64,000 nt of DNA from Tupaia tana (taxonomy: Eukaryota; Chordata; Mammalia; Scandentia; Tupaiidae), in NCBI GenBank assembly GCA_026018925.1, contig JAKSZU010000133.1:248001-312000 (forward strand), read 5' to 3'. Below are positions 21,856-33,018 of this stretch, one piece after another. Positions within the stretch are counted from its first letter, which is position 1. Each line of letters opens with the position of its first letter. The notes under the pieces were generated by a model that ran no database searches, had not been told where the DNA came from, and saw only the letters and a list, made by a program, of their open reading frames with translations. A program made the position numbers and the translations under genes.

Positions 21856-22131
21856 GGGACCAGCAGTTAGCGTAATGGCTATGGCGCTGGACTCCCACGT
21901 AGTCGACCGCGGTTCGAGTCCCGGACCCGGCGGCTTGGACTCACGCCGGGCGCGTGTGCGTGCGTGCCCAAGATCCCGAGAATGGAGGAGAAGGGATTGC
22001 AGCGTGGCCATCCCCCCTGGGGGGTGATTTCCTGCTTTCTGTCTCTCTGTCTCTCTCTGTCTGTCTGGCGAGCGCACGCGCCCTATAGCAAAAACCTCTC
22101 CAAAAAAAAAAGAAAAAAAAAAAAAAAAAAA
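21856..22131 (+). repeat. SINE family A, well-preserved copy
   Basis: This copy shows the family clearly. The tRNA-like head has an A-box-like ttagcgtaatgg (21868-21879) and a canonical B box ggttcgagtcc (21911-21921), the internal pol III promoter. A GC-rich body follows, with inverted segments gggcgcgtgtgcg (21948-21960) and gcgcacgcgccc (22072-22083). Then come a CCCCCCTGGGGGG palindrome, a CT-rich stretch, AGCAAAAACCTCTCC and an A-tail. The target duplication aaggttttatgt is at 21838-21849 and about 22130-22141. Confidence 0.97.
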
Positions 22132-23280
22132 GGTTTTATGTGTGGGTGAGAAAAATATGTATCTCATGGTTTTTGTGTGGAAGGTTCTATACATGCCTAT
22201 TAAGTTCATTTAATTTATAAAATCATTTAGATCTCTTATCTCTTTGCTTATTTTTTGTCTAAATAATTTGTCCAAAGGAGATAGTGGGATGTTGAGGTCC
22301 CCAGCAATTATTGTGTTGCAGTCTACCTCTCCTTTTAGATCTAACAGTCTTTCCTTCCCATGTTTGTGTTCTCCTGAGTTAGGTGCATATATATTTGTAA
22401 GCATTATAAATTCTTGATGAATTAGCCCTATCACTACTAAATAGTGCCCTTTGTCTCTTCATATAGTTTTTGCTTTAAAGCTTATTTTGTGAGAAATTAT
22501 TATCATGACTCCAGCTCTTGTTTGTTTCCCATTTACATGGAATACCTTTTATCTGCCCTTCACTTTTAGTCTATGTATGTTTTTATCCCTGAGATGTGTT
22601 TTTTCTAGGCTACAGATAGGGGCCTTCTGTTTTATATCCAGTCAGCCAGTCTGTGTCTTTTGATTGGAGAATTTAATTCACTAATATTCAATTTTATTAT
22701 CAGTATTTCTGGACTTTTTCTACCTTTAAGTTGGCCATTGTCTTGGTTGTCTGTTATCCCCTTACATCTGTCTGTTTGTTCTCTAATTTTCCTGAAACAG
22801 AACTCTCTTCAGAGTTTCTAGAAGAGCTCATCTGGTGTTTTCAAATTCTTTTGGGTATTGTTTTTCTGAGAAGATTTTAATCTTTTTTTCCTATATGAAG
22901 ATTAATCTTGTTAGATATAATAATTTTGGTTAAAATCATTTCTCTCTTAACATTTTCAATATGTCTTCCCATTCATTTCCTGCTTGCATTGTTTCTATTG
23001 AAAGGTCCACTGCTAGCCTGACAGAATGACTTTTGTAAGTCACTTGATGTTTCTCTTTTGTCAGTTTTAGGATCTCATTTTTATATTTGGTTTTGGCCAG
23101 TCTGACTAAGATGTGCCATGGAGAAAATCTTCCTGGGTTGAGTTTATTTGGGGTACTTTGCATTTCTTGGATCTGTATGCTTGAGTGCTTCCCAGGACTT
23201 GCAACGGTTCTTTCCAGGATTTTATGAAATAGATTTTCCATATCCTTATTAGTTTCTTAACTCCTGGGATACTAATTTTT

Positions 23281-23541
23281 TTTTTTTTTTGGAGAGGTTT
23301 TTGCTATAGGGCACGTGCGCTCGCCAGACAGACAGAGAGAGACAGAGAGATAGGAAGTGAGAAATCACCCCCCAGGGGGGATGGCCATGCCGCAATCCCT
23401 TCTCCTCCATTCTCCTCCTGGGATCTTGGGCACGCACGCACACGCGCCAGGCGTGAGTTTAAGCCACCGGGTCCGGGACTCGAACTGCGGTTGACTACGT
23501 GGGAGTCCAGTGACATAGCCATTACGCTAACTGCTGGTCCC
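23281..23541 (-). repeat. SINE family A
   Basis: Complete minus-strand copy inside L1 ORF1, with short ctaattttt-type direct repeats at both ends. Confidence 0.95.
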
Positions 23542-23639
23542 CTAATTTTTCACATGTTTGTACGTTTAATGGAATCTAGTATTATCTTGTATATTATCCT
23601 CTTTTTTGTTATTTTCTTTATCTTTTTTGGTGTTTTTTT

Positions 23640-23900
23640 CTTTTTCTTTTTCTTTGAGGGTTTTTTAGTTTTGCTATAGGGCACATGAGCTTGACAGAAA
23701 GACAAAGAGAGACAGAAAGTGAGAAATCACTCCCCGGGGGGGAATAGCCACACCTCAATCCCTTCTCCACTCTTCTCTTGGGATCTTGGACATGCATGCA
23801 CATGCACTGTAGTGAGTTTAAGCCACTGGGTCCAGGACTCAAACTGCAGTCAACTGTACGGGAGTCCAGCGACATAGCCATTACACCAACTGCTGGTCCT
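23640..23900 (-). repeat. SINE family A, diverged
   Basis: Minus-strand copy with more substitutions than its neighbour 100 bp away (tcaaactgcagtcaactgtacggg in place of tcgaaccgcggtcgactacgtggg). CpG loss suggests an older insertion. Confidence 0.92.
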
Positions 23901-24830
23901 TCTAGGCGAGAAATTTTGTATTTTATGTCTGAGATTTGATCTTCAACATGTTCTAATTGGCTTTTAATACTTTCAAGAGAGCTTTTGATTTCCTGTTTTA
24001 CAAACTTCATCTCTAATAGTTCTATTTTATTTTTTCTTATGCCGTCCATTTCTTTTTCCAAATCATGGACAGACTTCCACATCTACAGGACTTTGTTGTC
24101 TCTTTTCAATTCCAACTCAGACAGTGTTGTCACTGTGAAAGTTCTGAATTCTTTCTCTACCATTTTGATAACTTCTTGTTTTCTTAATAGCTTGAGGGGA
24201 GTTATTTTATTCTTTTGATGGAGATATGTTTTCTGTTTTTGTTTCTTTTTCTTTTTTTTTTTCAAACTTGAGGCTCTTCTGTAACTTCTAGCCATTGGGT
24301 GATGTATTCACTTTTGGATATCCTTTTGGAGAATGTTTCTGCCACTGGGAACGAGTTTGCTTTTCTTTGCTATGGATGTCTTTGTGCTTAAGTCTGTCTT
24401 CTGCTGTGTTTAGAAATGTGTTTCCCTTGGGATGAGTCTTCTATTCAGGTATCTGAAGAGTAATTTCTCCTTTTTTTCAGGTGGCTCAGTATAAAGTGAG
24501 AATTCTAGGGAGTCTCACATTACTAGGGTGTTTGAAAACTATGATTGTAGACCTGTCCAGACACTTTATGAGTATAGTTTTGAGTGGGTGGGTGGAGAAT
24601 GAGGAGAAGATAACTATATAAAAGGGAAGATAAAAGACTATGAAAGAGAATAAAGGAATAGTCACATGGCAAGAGGCTGCATATGGAAATGGGCTTGCTG
24701 GAGAGCTGCCCTTTCTGGCAGGGAGGATGAGAGCTCTGAGGTTAGGAGAGGTGGGCTGGGGCTGGAATTGGAACTGGGACCAGGGCAGTGAATGGCCCTG
24801 CCTCAGTTTCACTTTACATTGCTTTTAATA

Positions 24831-25784
24831 CCAGTTTTTTAATTTTTTTAAATTCAGCAGTATCCCTAGGAGTGTCTCTGTTGCCTCTATTGGCTTGTCT
24901 TAACACAAAATTACAGAGCTCAATGTCTCAGATGACATGGTCCCCAAAGACTTGCCAGGCCATGATGAAATCATGGAGGCCATGGTAGAAAAAAATTGTT
25001 TTTCACAAGACTACAGGATGACAGGTGCAGAGCCCCAGGGCACGGAGAACCCTAGAGCTCCTGGATGGGGCTGAATGATACAGTAAAAAGAGAGGAGTCA
25101 GAGCATCTAAGAACGCAGTGACACTAAGAATTAGTCTCAGCACCATGACTCCTTAGAAATGCCTTTATATTCTCCTATTTGTGCCCTTGCCTGCCTTCCC
25201 ATCTGCCACACTTTTGGTACAGACTGAAGGCATCCAGTGATAGGAAGAGACCTCTGTGCCCTCCACAGAAGTTGATTCTCTCTGCAAAGTGCTGAGTTTG
25301 TACCAGTTATCCAGCTCCATAATCTTCTTAGATCAGTACACACATAGAGCTTGGTCTCTATGTTGGGCAGGCCCTGACATGTTTGTCTTTTTTATTTCTT
25401 TCTTGCTACTTATGCAAAATTTACAGACTGAATGTGAAGTGATACTTTAGAGTTGTAATAAATACCTGAAGCGCAGTGTCTACAGAGATGGACACCTGGT
25501 TCTGGGTGGGTTTTTTCCTCTTTATGACTTGATAGATAGAGAACCCACACATCAGAAAACTTTTTTGATGGGACCAAGGAGAAAACTGATCCGTGTGTAA
25601 GTTACTCTTTTTGTTTATGTAAATGTCTTTATATTACTGTGTATAAGTATAGGTTTGAGTGTGCATGTGATTAATCCCATTTGAAAATAATAAAAACTGC
25701 ACACAACAATGGCAGAAATGCAACATAGTGAATTCAGGTTTTTCTGCCTTGTTATACTTTTATTAGCCATCTTCTTCCTTTTTT
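24831..25784. other. Unassigned sequence, possible L1 5' flank or UTR-like relic
   Basis: Non-SINE sequence of normal base composition. A plus-strand frame of 50 codons is open at 24922-25071 (NVSDDMVPKDLPGHDEIMEA...) and ends TGA at 25072. A possible acceptor (tttttttaaattcag) lies near 24855. An AATAAA-type hexamer occurs near 25460. I do not recognise the peptide. It may be L1 5' UTR or unrelated intergenic DNA. Confidence 0.3.
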
Positions 25785-26225
25785 TTTTTCATTTTTTCTC
25801 TTTTATTTCTTTATTTTCTCATTTTCTTTATTATTATTTATACATTCAATCGCTATACATCACTTAGATTATAAAGAGACTTTACCCAGCATGATACACA
25901 CCTCAGTCCAGCCCAGTTGAGAATACTATACACATCCTCATCAACAGATAATAAACCATACTTGTGTCCCACAAATGTCTTACCTCTCTATTTTTCCCCT
26001 AAATTTACTTTCCTATGCTCTTCCCCTCCCACACTTTCCTTCCACTTTGTCTCTAGTGTCCATAACAACTTTTAATGATTTATGTCCTCTAGATTTTTTG
26101 TTTTGTCTTTATCCATTTTGGGAAGAAGGGTAATGGAGGGTTCATAGAATGAATTTGGAAGGGTTCTTTCCTTTTGGAACACTAGAAACAGTATGAGTGG
26201 AATGAGGGTTATCTCTTCTTCTTTT
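25785..26225 (-). mobile_element. L1 3' end with internal deletion
   Basis: Poly-T at 25785 is followed by L1 3' UTR in minus orientation (tacattcaatcgctatacatcactt...), then a jump near 26105 to an RT-region fragment (catagaatgaatttggaagggttc...). Confidence 0.8.
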
Positions 26226-27796
26226 TTTTAAATTTATTTATTTATTTTTGTATATACTTTCAATCATATTGTTTGGCTTACAATGAGACCATTTCGATAT
26301 GTGAACATTTCTCCCCAGACCCGTTGATCGAAATATCTTCAACAGATAACACCACACCTCCCCATCCCGTCAATGCTCTACCTCTGTATCCCTTCTCTAA
26401 ATGTCTTTCGTTGGGCCCCACTCCTCCACATACACCTCATCTGACATTCACACCCATCTCTTGTGTTTGTTCAACTGTTAGTCAATCAGTTTCAGACATA
26501 GAAAGCAGACAAACGGTATATGTTAAGTGGGGACATACAATGTCTCTCCTTCATAGTCTGGCTTGCCTCACTCAGCAGTACATCTTCCATATTCTTCCAC
26601 TTTCTGTCAAAAGCCAGGGCTCTGTCTGGAATCATAAAAGACCCCGTATTGCCAAAGCACTTCTACACAAGAAGAATGGAGTGGGTGGCATCTCAATCCC
26701 CGATCCAAAAATGTATTACAAAGCTGTGGTAATAAAGACAGCATGGTATTGGCACAGAAACAGACATGTGGACCAATGGAACAGAATAGAGTCCCCAGAA
26801 ATAAGTGCCCAAACATACAGTCAACTGATCTTTGACAAGGGGTACCAGTCAATCCAGTGGGAAAATGAAAGCCTCTTCAGCAAGTGGTGCTGGAGAAACT
26901 GGACTTCCACTTGCAGAAAGATGAATCTGAACCCCTACCTCTCTCCTTTGACAAGAATCAAGTCAAGGTGGATCAAGGATCTAAATCTAAGACCTCAAAC
27001 TATAAAGCTGCTCCTGGAGAATGCTGGGGAAACTCTGGGAGACATTGGTGTAGGGAAAGACTTCCTAAAGAAGACACTCAAAGCAGAGTCCATCGTCCAC
27101 AAAATAGACAAGTGGGATTACATCAGACTAAGAAGTTTCTGCATGGCCAAAGACACAGTAGTTAGTGTGAATCGACAGCCCTCAGAATGGGAAAATATTT
27201 TTGTAAATGTTGCATCAGATAAGGGACTGATAACCAGAATACACAAGGAACTAAAAAAGGTGTTTGGAAAAAAGATGATCAACCCTATTAAAAGATGGGA
27301 GAAGGAGATGAAGAAAACACTCTCTAAAGATGACATACGAATGGCCAAAAGGCATATGAAAAAATGTTCAACCTCCCTCATCGTAAGGGAAATGCAGATA
27401 AAAACAACAATGAGGTACCACCTAACCCCAGTCAGATTGTCTAATATTAAAAAAACAAAAAATGATAAGTGTTGGCGGGGGTGTGGTGAAAGGGGAACTC
27501 TTTTACACTGCTGGTGGGAATGTAGATTGGTCCAACCACTGTGGAGAATAATTTGGAGATTCCTCAAAAATCTACAGATAGATCTGCCATATGATCCAGA
27601 GATCCCACTCCTCGGTATCTACCCAAAGGACAGAAGAATTTTTCATTGGAAAAGTGCTTGCACATCGATGTTTATTGCGGCACTATTCACAATTGCTAAG
27701 TCTTGGAACCAACCCAGATGTCCCCGTATGGAGGAATGGATTGAAAAACTGTGGCACATATACTCTATGGAATACTACTCAGCCATAAAAACCATC
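26226..27796 (-). mobile_element. L1 insertion with twin-priming 5' inversion
   Basis: Left part (26226-26620): minus-strand L1 3' end from the A-tail to the ORF2 C-terminus (about DRKW...ALxLLSEASQTMKE). Right part (26621-27796): plus-strand ORF2 from [12 protein letters not shown] to MEYYSAIK. The inverted part ends in ORF2 coordinates just before the point where the 3' part begins, and the two 5' ends abut at 26620/26621. This is the signature of twin priming during L1 integration. The inverted part is little decayed and includes [18 protein letters not shown]. Confidence 0.9.
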
Positions 27797-28203
27797 TTCT
27801 TCCTTTTTTAAATTTCTCCCCACTCATTTTAAAACAGGAGAGAAATTGATATAGTCTGTTGTCCACTGTATCAGAACTATTCACATAGTCAGTCATTAGG
27901 AGGCTCAGAATGAGTGAAAATGTTCGGACCTCATCCCCTCCATCAGCCAAGGACTATCTAAGTGAAGTTTGCATGCATATTGAAACACTGACTGTCTGAT
28001 GTGAATTTGGTGTTAGCACCAAGGGGCTAACACTGGGTTCTCACTGCCTATGCAGGGACATTGTAGAAATGTGCCCTACAGAGAATCCATGAATGCCTAG
28101 AATGGTTATGATATATGGACCATGTCCCACAAAAGGTCAGTCATTCAATCCTGTCTGGCATTTAGGATTGTGATCCTGAGAGCTTAAAAAATAGATAATG
28201 TTT
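27797..28203. other. No feature recognised
   Basis: Sequence without a persuasive reading frame or repeat similarity. It begins with ccatcttcttccttttt, which also occurs at about 25770. Confidence 0.4.
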
Positions 28204-28463
28204 GGGACCAGCAGTTGGCGTAATGTTTATGTCACTGGACTCTCATGTAGTCGACTGCAGTTCTAGTCCAGGACCTGGTGGCTTAAACTCATGCTGGGTG
28301 CTTGTGTGTGCATGCTCAAGATCCTGAGAGGAGAATGGAGAAGAAGGAATTGCATTGTGGCCATTTTCCTTGGGGGGTGATTTCTTGCTTTCTGTCTCTC
28401 TGTCTCTCTGTTTTTCTGGCAAGCACATGCCCTATAGCCAAACCTTTCCAAAAAAAAAAAAAA
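28204..28463 (+). repeat. SINE family A
   Basis: Full-length plus-strand copy (gggaccagcagttggcgtaatg...) with an A-tail. Several CpG positions have decayed to TG or CA. Confidence 0.94.
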
Positions 28464-28514
28464 GTTAAAGTTCATTTTTCAGAATGAAATAATGCTCTTC
28501 TCTTTCACTCTAAT

Positions 28515-28610
28515 TTTATTTTTTAACTTACCATTGTGTGCACTCACCAGAGAGAGACGGAAAAAGAGGGAGAAAGTACCATCAATTAGTATGGTCATGC
28601 TATAATCCCT
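28515..28610 (-). repeat. Partial old SINE
   Basis: GTGTGCACTCACCAGAGAGAGACGG and atggtcatgctataatccct match the SINE tail half. It is cut off by the SINE at 28611; remnants may continue after 28862 (gggcatgcacaaacacatgccc near 28912). Confidence 0.6.
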
Positions 28611-28862
28611 ATTTTTTTTTTTTTTGAGAAGTTTTTGCTATACCGCACGTGTGCTCACCAGAAAGACAGAGACAGAAAGCAAGAAGGCACTCTCCAGAGT
28701 GCATGGCCATGCCACAATCCCTGCTCCTCCATTCTCCCCTCAGGATCTAGGGTACAGAAGCACCTGTGCCCAGTGTGAGTTTAAGCCACCGTGTCTAAGA
28801 CTCGAACTATGGTCGACTACATTGGAGTCCAGTGATGTAGCCATTACAACATCTCCTGGTCC
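28611..28862 (-). repeat. SINE family A
   Basis: Complete minus-strand copy with a poly-T start and a head ending ctcctggtccc. Confidence 0.93.
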
Positions 28863-29099
28863 CTGTAACCCTTTCTCTATATCTTTATCCATTACCTCCA
28901 GAAGCATTTAGGGCATGCACAAACACATGCCCAAGTAAGTTTTTGTTCCCTTTATTTTAAACATTTTATTTATTCATTTTTCTTATATTAACCATCATGT
29001 TTTTCAATCTATGTGGGTTGGGATTCAAAATGTGTGACTGGCTGTTTGCGATATGGCTCCCTTAACCATCAGGGCATAGGATCAGCTCTGATATTGATT

Positions 29100-29559
29100 T
29101 CTCACTTCTCCAGGAAAAATGCAAAAATTGCATTAAATCTTGGTTTTTTGCAACCCTGTGGCATGCATATGTAAAAACTGAGTTGCTATAGTTTTACTTA
29201 ATGAGAGGTCCGACAGCTCACAGCCTGTGTTCTCTGCATCCTTTTTGTTTGCAACAGCAGAGTGTACTTCTAAAACATTCACTCTATCGACATGCATGTG
29301 GGCCCAGAGTAGGGTCAGACAAAATGCAAGTTTCTTACATGAGTCTCTCTATCTTTAACAATTTGTTTTGGGGTTGTTTAAAACTTACCATTTCTTCCAG
29401 TGACCTTGCACTTGAAAGAGGTGATAATAGGATTTCTTTGGGTAGAATTTGAGAACTGTCTGTGTATGAGGAAGAACAAAACATTTTACTTCAGACATTG
29501 CACAACTTAGCTATTTTCCCCCATTATGGATTGTACTTTCAGTGTCACTGAAAAACATT
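29100..29559. other. No feature recognised
   Basis: No coding motif or repeat recognised. The 83-codon open frame at 29201-29452 has no visible domain. Confidence 0.4.
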
Positions 29560-30110
29560 GATTAACCCAAAGTCCCTAAAATATTTATTCCTATATTTTT
29601 ACCTAAATTTTTGTGGCTTTTGCTATTGAATTTATGTTTATTATTGACTTTAAGTTTATTTTTCTACATGATGTAATGTACAGGTCTTAAACCATTACTT
29701 TGCAAGTATCTACTTTTGTCAGGACCATTTGCTGAAAAAACTAGTCTATCTCCCTCTGGAATTGTTTATGTAGATTGAACTTTGAACCCTAATTTTATAT
29801 ATTCTAAATTAGTATGAGAAGTAAAAGGGACATATTTCAGGAGTAGAGATTTTATTTGTTATCTCAAATCATGAGGGAATCTATTTGAGATATTTATTCT
29901 AAATCATATAAATTTCCTGTAACTATCTTTTACAACTTCTGTGTATTATATTATTTCCCAGCCTATTTTAAATATGTTGTTCCTTTCCTGTCCCTTTATT
30001 CTGATTTTTCTTTTATTTGATTCTAATTATTGCGTACGTTTTTCTCTCTGTGCACAACCTTTTCTGTATTAAGTTGAAAGCATAACTCATTTGATTACAT
30101 CATTTTGGTT
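29560..30110 (-). mobile_element. Ancient L1 ORF2 relic
   Basis: Minus-strand L1 similarity, heavily decayed. ttttgtcaggaccatttgctgaaaaaact near 29715 corresponds to the FSKWCWxNW region. Soft edges. Confidence 0.5.
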
Positions 30111-30204
30111 TATTAATTTATTAGACTATAATAACTTTTGAAGAATGATTTATTGACAGTTTAATATGCCATGTTTAAATTTTATACACACTACTACTAC
30201 TACT

Positions 30205-30209
30205 GCTAC

Positions 30210-30245
<36 letters not shown>

Positions 30246-30490
30246 GAGGTCACATGTACTTTCCAGAGACAGAGGGAGAGGGAGGAAGCAGCTCTCAAGG
30301 GGGTATGGTCATGCTACAATTTCTGCTCTAACATTACACAATTTTACTTGGACTCTGTGCAAACACACATATATAAACACACATATATGCCTAGTGTTTT
30401 TTTTAAGCTGCTAGGGCAAAGATTCAAACCACTCAGTTGGCCATGTGAGATCCACCTCCCTTATTCACCAGGCTAAGAGGCTAGCTGTCT
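30205..30490 (-). repeat. Old SINE with (CA)n expansion
   Basis: A CA microsatellite (30211-30241) precedes diverged SINE sequence: ttccagagacagagggagag, aaagattcaaaccactcagttggccatgtgaga and a head remnant near 30470. Confidence 0.65.
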
Positions 30491-30867
30491 TATATTCTGA
30501 GTATTTTATAATATTAAAACTAGCGAGTAGGTGTATGTGACAAAAAGAGACAGACTGATTAAGTATCCTTCAATGGAGCTTCATCCTACATACCATTATT
30601 TCATTTCCTCCATCACTACTGTTGTAAGAATTCTGGTAACATGCACACATGTGGCCAAAATGTTTTTCAAGCTGCTGGGTGAGAATTTGAACCATAGTAA
30701 GATCTACGCTTGGACTTATAGGTATGGACAGTAAAAACTCCCAAGGTACACCGGAAGTGCAACTGCTTAAGTACACCTCAGACTGATATTTGTGATTGGT
30801 TGATAGTGTGAAATAACATTGTGTTTGTATTACAACCATTAGCTGATACACATTTGGTTATCACAGG

Positions 30868-30985
30868 GATGGCCACTCAGTGGTTAAGGGACCATATTCT
30901 ACATGGCTGATGACAGTTCAAATCCTGATCCTAGCAGTTTTAAAAACATACTGAGCATTGTGTATGTGTGCAAAAAAAAAAAGTC
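30868..30985 (+). repeat. Partial SINE (family B-like head)
   Basis: ggatggccactcagtggttaaggga with a B-box-like gttcaaatcct, a short body and an A-run. The frtail is missing. Confidence 0.65.
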
Positions 30986-31444
30986 AGTCAACTTAAAGCT
31001 AAAATAGTTATGAGAACTCTAATTATGAATTAAAATTTCTCTTTATAAGGGAAAATAATCAATAAATAAAAAATGTTTAAAGAAAAATTAATTCAGCATT
31101 CTTTGCTTATTCAAATCGAAGTAAATAAAATTAGGCTTTGGGAAATTAATGGTATCATTATTATTATACTGGATCAATTTGGATAATACTAAATCTATTC
31201 TCTATATGGGGAAAAATAGCTATCAAGTGTTTAAAGAAATGTGACAGAATATCACCCTTTCTTTATGCAACAGAAAAGTTTTTAACTTTAAAGTTAGAGA
31301 TATATGACAAAAATTATTCAAATATACCTTTTAAATCACAATAAAGGTCCAATTAGAGAATAATAATGAATAAAATTATATGAAATAATTATTTGAAAAA
31401 ACAAGGAATTTAAAAAATTATTTATTTAATTTATTATTTATTAT
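30986..31444. other. AT-rich sequence, nothing recognised
   Basis: No coding frame and no recognised repeat. Confidence 0.4.
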
Positions 31445-31585
31445 TTTAATTTGTTACAGGGCATTTGAGCTTACCAAATGAGAGAGAGTGAGTGAGTGAG
31501 AGAGAGAGAATGTCAGAAAGCAAGCCACCTGGACTAGTGTTCTTCTGCCATATGGGATCCCAGCACCTTAATCATGTATCATCTG
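31445..31585 (-). repeat. Short SINE (family B type)
   Basis: GA-rich stretch (gagagagtgagtgagtgagag), aagcaagccacctgga and a head remnant atatgggatcccagcaccttaatca in minus orientation, without the family A middle. Confidence 0.65.
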
Positions 31586-32012
31586 AAGATCCCAAACCAA
31601 GGAATGTTTAAGTGTAAAATAAAAAATTATAAATAAGAGTTAACTGCAGATAATACTTTTGAACTAATTTGAGCTAAGAAATTTGCTGTAGTCAATATAT
31701 AGTTAGATTTGAAATAAATGATAGTTTTTAAAGGGAAACATTTTAACAACACTTTCTTCATAAGAGTTGACATAGTAAGTGGATAGAAAACTATAGAAAG
31801 GCCACCTTAACAAGTCTGCAGTAAAAATGTTTGGAGGATAATTGCCACAAAGGATAAAAAACTCAGAAGTTGGGTGCTATTTAAAGGTTACAGAGCATAG
31901 AGGAAATAAGCAATGCTTATATAGTGGTTTCTGCACTTCAGTAGAAACAAGATGACATGTGGGATACATTTAATTGGAGAGTTTATAAAGTTGATTATAA
32001 AAATGGTGAATG
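31586..32012. other. No feature recognised
   Basis: AT-rich sequence without a supported gene or repeat. Confidence 0.4.
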
Positions 32013-32015
32013 TAG

Positions 32016-32282
32016 GGACCAGCAGTTAGCATAATGGCTATGTCGCTGTACTCCCACATAGTCAACCGCAGCTCGAGTCCCAGACCCAGTGGCTTAAACT
32101 CACGCCGGGCACATGTGCGTGCGTGCCCAAGATCCCTAGAGGAGAATGGAAGAGAAGGGATTGCGGCATGGCCATCCACCCTGGAGGGTGATTTCTCGCT
32201 TTCTGTCTCTCTGTCTGTCTCTGTCTGTCTGGCAAGCGCACGCACCCTATAGCGAAAACCTCTCCAAAAAAAAAAAAAAAAA
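32016..32282 (+). repeat. SINE family A
   Basis: Complete copy. The near-perfect target duplication is ggtgaatgtag (32005-32015) and ggtaaatgtag (about 32283-32293). Confidence 0.95.
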
Positions 32283-32329
32283 GGTAAATGTAGATTAATA
32301 TAATAATGATTAATGTAGCTCATAATTGT

Positions 32330-32440
32330 GCATTTTACTATTAGTAATGAAGTGTGTTAGTAATGTTCTCTTCACAGAAAATGTTAAATATGTGAAGCAA
32401 TGTATATAAATTGCATTGACCACTCCACACTTTATTTAAA
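32330..32440 (+). mobile_element. Ancient L1M-type 3' UTR relic
   Basis: gttctcttcacagaaaatgttaaatatgtgaagcaatgtatat matches in order the L1M 3' UTR pattern also seen at 9400-9620. Short and decayed. Confidence 0.45.
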
Positions 32441-32529
32441 AAAAAACTTAAAACCACTTCAAATTTTAAAAAATATATGCAGATATAATTGACCTATGTT
32501 TAATTTTTAGAATGTTCAATGTGTAAACT

Positions 32530-32755
32530 TATTTCTTAGTTTGCCAGAAAGTGCATGGGCCCACCACAGAAAGACAGAAAAAGAGGGAAAATGAGAAAGC
32601 ACTCCCCATGTAGGAAGGCCGTGATGCAATAAATACCTTCTCCTCCATTCTTCCTTTCTTTCAGAATTTTGGGCATGTATGCACACATGCCTGCTGTGTT
32701 TTTTAAGCCACTGTGTCTGGGACTTGAACTGCACAGTCAGCCACCAGCTGTCCCA
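32530..32755 (-). repeat. Old SINE
   Basis: Minus-strand body (catgggcccaccacagaaagacag, ctcctccattcttcc, gggcatgtatgcacacatgcctg) and head (actgcacagtcagccaccagctgtccc). Confidence 0.75.
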
Positions 32756-32844
32756 ACAATAATGCTGAATAAAGTCAGCACAAATCTGTGCATACTTTAT
32801 TCATAGTCCCAGAAAAAAATCTCTATACATTAAAAATTCTTCTT

Positions 32845-33018
32845 TGGAACCAGCAGATGGTGTAATCATTATATTTCTGGACTCCTGCATGGGCAACCAT
32901 GGTCAAGTTCTGGACCCAGCAGCTTGAAATGCATGCCAGACTCATGTGCATGCCTGTCCAAACCCTCATGAAGAGAATGGAGGAGAAAGGATTGTAGTAT
33001 GGACATCGCCCCAGGGGT
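32845..33018 (+). repeat. Partial SINE family A
   Basis: Head (ggaaccagcagatggtgtaatc) and body to the CCCCAGGGGTTGA motif, then cut off by the A-tail side of the L1 at 33020. Confidence 0.85.

Larger units (their letters stand above)
20150..24830 (-). mobile_element. Old L1 (5' UTR, ORF1, ORF2 without 3' end)
   Basis: Minus-strand L1. ORF2 from the RT domain back to the endonuclease lies at 20150-22750, with FADNM-like and [17 protein letters not shown] motifs. ORF1 is at about 22790-24300, with HQVTYKSHSVRLAVDLS and a coiled coil. A 5' UTR-like region runs to about 24830. All frames are broken. SINEs have inserted at 21856-22131 (plus), 23281-23541 and 23640-23900 (minus). The ORF2 C-terminal half and the 3' UTR are missing at the left end. 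Confidence 0.9.

Noticed and set aside
21911..21921. Possible tRNA gene (perfect B box)
   Set aside because: The A and B boxes are part of a dispersed SINE with an A-tail and target duplication; no intact cloverleaf tRNA is seen.
21803..22209. Repeated protein-like frames such as AMSLDSHVVDRGSSPGPGGLNSRRARV
   Set aside because: They recur at every family A SINE on either strand and are translations of the SINE head and body.
26273..27811. A 512-codon open frame
   Set aside because: It runs from non-coding minus-strand L1 sequence across the twin-priming junction into plus-strand ORF2. It is an accidental fusion and not a gene.
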